Of a stretch of 64,000 nucleotides of DNA, positions 58,562-64,000 are shown piece after piece. The stretch's first letter is position 1; each line of letters begins with the position of its first letter. The DNA comes from Saururus chinensis (lineage: Eukaryota; Streptophyta; Magnoliopsida; Piperales; Saururaceae): the NCBI GenBank assembly GCA_035235625.1, contig CP141146.1, forward strand, positions 18,284,501 through 18,348,500, given 5' to 3'. The notes beneath the pieces were generated by a model that was not told the DNA's origin, made no database searches, and was given only the letters and a program-made list of their open reading frames with translations. The position numbers were made by a program, and so were the translations under genes.

Positions 58562-59918
58562 TAGAGTTTAATATCAAACTAGACGACAATAGTGGATCAC
58601 TAGATTGCTCTTCAAAACTTGTACTTCGTAGAGGTAAGAATAAAGAGTTCTAGCCTCTATGTACAGATATTTCTAATTAACAACAGAAATGGACTATCTA
58701 CGCATGAACTATGATTCTATCAACTAATCAATAAATCCCAGCATGCAATCCACATAGTAGTACACAAAGATTTAACGTGGAAAACCCAACTTGGGTGAAA
58801 AACCATGATAACCTCAAAAAGGCTAAACCAATGCACCAGTAAGATAGAACTTACAAGGCATAAGAATAACTAACCAACTTCTGGAATTGACACAAATGAA
58901 TACTCCTTCTCTTTATTCAATCTTCTTTGTTGTTAGCATTCAATTCTTCCTCCTTAGAATCGAAGATTTTCCTCTTCGTGTTTTGCTCTTCTTCTTCTTC
59001 TTCTTCTTCTAGCAACTTAGTCAAAACTTCTTCTTTGTTTATTGATCTACCTTTGAGATTCTTCAACTCCCTTGAAGAATTTCCTGCGTTTCCTCTTTTG
59101 TTTGTTGTGTGAAAATCTTCTCTTTTAGTTGTGCATCTTTATGAATCCACTATTAACATGTGCTTAAAGTTTTTGTGGAATCTCAAGAAAAACAATGATG
59201 TAGGACCTCTCCTTTCTTCTCCAATATTTCTAGGTTTTACTCTCTTCAAATTTGTGATACCTTAGTCCTTTTATCAGTATTTAAGTTGGTTTGAGACTTT
59301 AACTCTAACTAGGAATGAAATCTCTTCTAAAGAGGCTTAAATCAGGTAACTAAAACTACTAGGGATTGATCGTTTCAAACAATGATCGATCGTTCACCAT
59401 TTCTTTAGTGTAGCATACTTTAAGCGATCAAAAACTCAATAAAACAATCAATCGATAAACTTTTGACTTCATTTTACAAAGGGCAATTCAGGTGCCAATC
59501 AATCATTTGCTGAAGCGATCAATCGATTCAACTCTTCCATGGAGCAGTTCATCACCGATCGATCGATATAGACAGTTTATGTTGTAGCAATCGATTGATG
59601 ACATTGTTCATTATAGTTTTTACATTTTTACCATAATTCGGTCTAGAACAACCAAAATCACTTCTAAAACTTTTCTAAGTGACTTTTGTATGGGAGTGTA
59701 TGCTAAATAAGCCATTTTTACCTTTAACACTATTTAGTCTTTAGCCTTGATCCATAAGAACACATCGACTCCTATTTTTCTAGTCCATCAATTCCAAACA
59801 TGACTTAACCACAACATCTAGTTAGATTCCTAAGACTAATTACATAGTTGAAGTTTAGATATAGTTTTGATCAACGAAAATGACCAATAACATTACATAT
59901 GACATATATGTTCTTTCA
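58562..59918 (-). mobile_element. Copia-type LTR, minus orientation, copy 1
   Basis: On minus the LTR starts TGAAAGAACATATATGTC just after the polypurine tract AAAGGGGGAGAT (59930-59919). It ends near TTTGATATTAAACTCTA (58562), matching the end of the plus-oriented LTR at 4647-5895. It contains the GATCGATC cluster (59363-59570) and a (TTC)n run at 58990-59011. Confidence 0.7.
58990..59011. repeat. (CTT)n microsatellite inside LTR
   Basis: About seven CTT units; the related LTR copy has a shorter run near 60767-60780. Confidence 0.9.
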
Positions 59919-60347
59919 ATCTCCCCCTTTGGCTATTTCGTAAACAAAACACTATAAGATTGAAAATCAGATAAAAATTAGAACTCATGGCATAATGCAT
60001 TGACTTTCAATTTGTATATATAACTTGACAACACTAAGACTTACACAGACAATTTGGAATTCATCTTAAGAAGCCATATATAAACATGTACTTATTTTGC
60101 ATACTTACAATCAAATTATTTGTGTAGTACTGTCCAAATAAATATGAAAATAAGCGCTTTAATTTTCATTAACCATTTCTCCCCCTTTTTGACACAAAGA
60201 GATAAAAAGTGAATGAAACAATTTAAGTTCTTCCAAGTCATAATCATCAAGACATGAAACTAGAATAATCATATGATATCACATGTATATAACCTTTTGA
60301 CAATGACTCTCCCCCATAACCTAAGACACTCTATCTAACTTGGTATA
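59919..60347 (-). mobile_element. Copia internal 3' sequence with polypurine tract
   Basis: Non-coding stretch just upstream (on minus) of the copy 1 LTR. The sequence after the tract (GGCTATTTCGTAAACAAAAC and GCATTGACTTTCAATTTGTA on plus) recurs next to copy 2 at 61735-61820, so both LTRs carry the same internal edge. Confidence 0.55.
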
Positions 60348-61718
60348 TGAGAGTTTAATATCCATCTAGATAAAAGTAGCGGATCACTAGACTGCGTCTA
60401 GTATGATTATTAAACAAAGATAAAGATATGAGTTCTACCTTCAATGCTCAATAATTTATTTTTTAAAGCAGATTAAACAAATCTAAGTATTAAGCTCCAT
60501 CAATTATCAATCAATCATACATGAAAACCACACAATCACACAAGGATTGAACGTGAAAAACCCAAACTTGGGTAAAAAAGCACGGCAACCTAAACTAAGG
60601 GTAAATCAATGCACTAAAATAATATAGATCTTATAAGACTCAAAACAACCAGAAAACCATAAGACATGACACAAACTAATTTTGTTCAATCTTCTTTTGT
60701 TGTATGCCTTCAACTCTTCCTCCCTTGAATCGTTGAAGCTTTCCAACTTTGTATTTTGATCTTTGTCTTCTTCTTCTTCTAGCAACTCAAATAAGAATTC
60801 CTTGCTTGATAATTTACCTCTTGAGATTCTTTAAGTCCTTTGAAAAACTTTGTTGACTCTTCTCTTTGAAATTTCTGTGTGAAATCTTCTCTTCTAGTTG
60901 TGTATCAGCATCATGAATGCACCATTAATATTTTCTTCAAACTCATTTTTGAATTTTCTAGAAAAATAATATGCACACATTTCTTTTCCAACTTTTTCTA
61001 GGTTTTTCTCTCTTCAATTTCATATCTTCTTATTCTTTATATAGGAGGCCTTCAAATGAATTTGGCATTTTGACTTCAACAAGGAAAGTAATCTAATTCA
61101 GAAAGGCTTTTTTAGGGCAACTAAAACTTTCAGTGATCGATCATTACAAAAAACAATTGATCGTTCACTATTTTCTGAACACATGACTCCTTGAGTGATC
61201 GATCAATCTATGAAGTGATCAATCGGTAAACTCTCGGCTTCGTATTTCTAAGGACTGAGTCAGGTGCCAATTGATCATTTCCAAGGGTGATCAATCAATC
61301 AATTCATCAATTTTCTCCAACTCTTTATCAGCAATCAATCAATTCAATTGATATACTTCCACCGATTAATCGATGACACTATTTAATGACAATTTTATAC
61401 TTTTTTACCCTAAAACCTTTTAAAACCTCTAAAATCACTTTTGAAAACTTCTCTAAGTGATTTTGAAATGGGAATGTGAATTGAATAAGCTTCATAACCC
61501 ATCAATATCCTTTAGTCTTAAGTCTTGATCCATAAGAGCACACTTGCTCTTATTTATCAAGTCCATCAATTCCAAACCTGACTCAACCATAACTACATCT
61601 AATTAGATTTTAAATCTAATTATATACTCAAGGTTTTTGGCATATACTCAAGGTTTTTGGCATAATTTTGACCAAAAAAAAGCCAATTAACCTAACATAA
61701 GACATACATGTTCTAACA
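60348..61718 (-). mobile_element. Copia-type LTR, minus orientation, copy 2
   Basis: On minus it starts TGTTAGAACATGTATGTC and ends GGATATTAAACTCTCA (plus: TGAGAGTTTAATATCC at 60348). TATA box CCTATATAAA on minus at 61045-61036, with the GATCGATC-type cluster upstream at 61135-61380. It is diverged from copy 1, so the two are not a young LTR pair. Confidence 0.72.
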
Positions 61719-61834
61719 ATTTCCTCATTTGGTTATTTCTTGTCAAAACACTACATAATTGAAAATCAAAATAAAATTACAACTCTTGACATAGTGCATT
61801 GACTTTCAATTTGTAGAAATGACTTCACACTACA
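61719..61834 (-). mobile_element. Copia internal edge next to copy 2
   Basis: It matches 59919-60040 (GAAAATCA, GCATTGACTTTCAATTTGTA). No gene. Confidence 0.5.
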
Positions 61835-62790
61835 AAGACTTAATGTACTAGAAACCAAGACTTTACACGGACACAAGAAAACCACCAACCTTGTTTATAT
61901 ACTAACACAAACTCCTCTTGTTTATATTGTTGTTGCTGGCCTTAAAGTCTTCTCCTTAAGCACCCAAAACTTTCTCCTCCTTGCCTTATTTCTATATCCT
62001 TCTAGTCTTCAACAATCACCTCTTGTACTTAAATAATCACCTCTTATGTTCAACAATTACCTTTTGTTGAAATCTTCAATATTCCATTGAAGACATGCTG
62101 CAACTCATCTTTAAATACTATGTGTATAAGCTCCTTTAGTTGTGAGTTGTCTTATTTAATTCACCATAGATCTTCAATACAAAGCTCAAGTGAATTCTCT
62201 TTTACAAAACAATAAGTAAGGGTGTAAACCATCTTTCTCTTTTCTCTTCTAGGTTTTTCTCTCTGGAATTTCATAATTTCATAGCCCTTATATAGGTCAT
62301 TTAGTCAATTTAAAACTTGTACTTAAATAAGGAATGAAATTGAAATCAGAAGGTCATAATTTGGGTAAACAATGATTGATCACTATTTGTAGTGTGTACG
62401 ATTCTTCAATCGATCAATCAATTGCGAGAGTGATTGATTGATAACTCTTAGCTTTGTTTTGTATAGAGCTGATTCAATAGGTGATTGATTGTGTACTCCA
62501 TTATTTGCAATGATCGATTGTTCCACCAGTTTTTTGACATTTTTGCCATTTTTACCCTAAATCCTTCAAAAACTTCTGTGATCACTTCTAAACCTTTTCC
62601 AGGTGATTTATGTATGCCCATGTTATTTTAATAAGCTTCAAAACTCTTCACATTCTTTAGTCTTCCACCTTAATCAATAAGAACACATATGCTCCTATTT
62701 TTTAAGTCTATCAATTCCAAATCTGACTCGACCATAACAACCTCAAATCAAATTCTAAGACTCATTACATAAGACTTATAAGCATTGAAG
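61835..62790 (-). mobile_element. Copia-type LTR fragment, copy 3
   Basis: Minus-strand phrases GTGTAAAGTCTTGGTTTCTA, GGCCAGCAACAACAATATAA-like sequence and CTTCAATGGAATATTGAAGA match 5420-5640 of the plus LTR. TATA box CCTATATAAG on minus at 62296-62287. The last part of the LTR is missing at the 61835 side. Confidence 0.6.
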
Positions 62791-63289
62791 TACATTACAT
62801 GGAATTATATTTTCTTTGAATTCTACATGGAAATATAGCCTAAGTCAACTTATTGTTAAGAGTTCTCTCTTAATGTTCATACTTTAAAAATGACTTGAGT
62901 GTGAATATTATGTGTGCAAGTTTTTTTAAAAATAAAAAACTACAATATCAAGCAAAAGAAAATCAAATTGATCTATACTCTCCTTGTTGTATCATTCTCT
63001 TCGTAAAAATATATTTGACCACTAATTATGTTGCTTATCAGCTTAAAAGAAAATTAATCTCAAAATATCTCAAGAGCCAAACTTTATCAAAAATAAAAAC
63101 AAAGCCAATTACAAAACCAGCAAAAGCTACACTATTTTTTTTTGTATTTTTTATCACATTCCATTTTTTATTAAAAAACCACGAATTAAAACCATGTAAA
63201 TAAAAAAAGTAAAATGTAATAATACTAAAAAAATATGAATGTTACAACAATAGAAAGAATTAAATTAAGGACATGAATCAAAATCTCCT
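62791..63289. other. AT-rich stretch, no gene
   Basis: An open frame on plus (62895-63203, 102 residues) is Lys/Phe-rich and without a domain; judged spurious. Confidence 0.35.
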
Positions 63290-63935
63290 ACTTAGAGATA
63301 TAAGACTACTTAGCCTTGCGTAGCCAACCAATCTTAAGGCAACCTAAGGTAAACTTCCTTGTCCCATAAGTTTGAGATCTAAATTTCTCTAATATATCTT
63401 TCCTAATCAAAATTTGAAGATTTTTTTTCCTATTTTCTTGAGTAACCTTCTTTGGTGTAGAGTTTGATATGTGCTTTCTAATCCATGTGTGTTTGTCTTG
63501 AGGTCTCTTATAGTGTGAATTGACTTATTTCCTCTTCTTACACAAATTATTCAAGTATGAAGCACCCTAACTTTCCTTAGATTCATATTTGTTCATGATG
63601 CATTGACTAAGACAATTTATGTTGTGTTTCATAGCTTGAATTTGTCTAATTAAGGACTTATGATTATCACCCTTTTGACTTCCTTTCCTAAGATTAGACT
63701 TTAGACTTTGATTCCTAAGAGGATTCTTAGGTTTTAACACATTGTCAACTTGTGGAATAACCTTCCTTGTGTGCATGGTTTCTCTAGCCTTGACAAACTT
63801 AGTGACACCTATGAAATTAGCAGAATTTGACTTTCTAAACCCTACTCCTCTTTCATCACTACTATCTTGTTCCGTGTATAAAATTATGTCCAACTTCTCT
63901 TGCCCTAGAATGAAAGATCTCTATTTTTCTCAAAA
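63290..63935 (-). pseudogene. Copia gag/protease spacer remnant, runs toward window edge
   Basis: A minus-strand frame of 108 residues (63893-63567), rich in Lys/Ser/Asn, with GFRKSNSANFIGVTKFVKAR, SLKSNLRKGSQKG and IQAMKHNINCLSQ. After stops come RPQDKHTWIRK and KFTLGCLKIGWLRKAK. This looks like the poorly conserved segment between gag and the protease of copia elements, in the same orientation as the LTRs to its left. No zinc knuckle or DSG motif lies in the window, so the call is tentative. Confidence 0.4.
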
Positions 63936-64000
63936 AAAATTCAATTCGTTGCCTAGTTCTTCAGGCTTCTTCAAAGAAGCCATATTTGTCTCTACTCTTT

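Noticed and set aside
58562..61718. Young full-length copia element with an LTR pair
   Set aside because: The two LTRs are well diverged, the 429 bp between them hold no coding sequence, and each has its own polypurine edge. The pol remnant next to them is on the other strand.

Overview
The window is nuclear DNA of a flowering plant, dominated by transposable elements. Evidence for this is one intact plant gene for very-long-chain fatty acid elongation (3-ketoacyl-CoA synthase) with a GT-AG intron, plus Ty1/copia, Ty3/gypsy-like, LINE, CACTA, MULE, hAT-like and Stowaway-like sequences, often nested. GC-rich gene fragments in an AT-rich background and many short 'CTCCCTCC'-ended MITEs suggest a monocot. 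That is an inference; the species cannot be named from the sequence.

Layout. 0.4-1.95 kb: hAT-like element with a perfect 8-bp target duplication, inside an old LTR. 3.6-5.9 kb: copia pol remnant (-) and a copia LTR (+). 6.16-9.13 kb: a Pack-MULE with a perfect 9-bp target duplication, carrying pieces of a class II LOB-domain gene and a calmodulin-like gene. 9.4-14.4 kb: degenerate LTR sequence. 14.4-18.25 kb: copia RT/RNase H remnant split by a 3.3-kb CACTA element (3-bp target duplication ATT). 18-24 kb: mostly unassigned, with MITEs. 24-29.5 kb: LINE ORF1-like remnant split by a 4-kb composite insertion that holds a recent 631-bp tandem duplication. 30.4-31.4 kb: MULE transposase and RNase H remnants. 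36.1-38.0 kb: the intact KCS gene (-). 39-39.9 kb: MITE split by a second hAT-like element. 41.8-44.8 kb: second CACTA element (target duplication AGG). 45.1-46.2 kb: a 31-bp minisatellite abutting a purine-permease pseudogene. 47.2-55.2 kb: a long gypsy-like LTR interrupted by a truncated LTR element with a 217-bp flanking duplication and by a solo LTR of the same family. 55.6-64 kb: nested copia remnants.

The only gene I judge functional is the KCS gene, so there is no gene system working together here. What matters biologically is transposon history: gene-fragment capture, nested insertions that give relative ages, aberrant integration, and candidate LTR enhancer repeats. I did not find evidence for an unknown multi-gene system.
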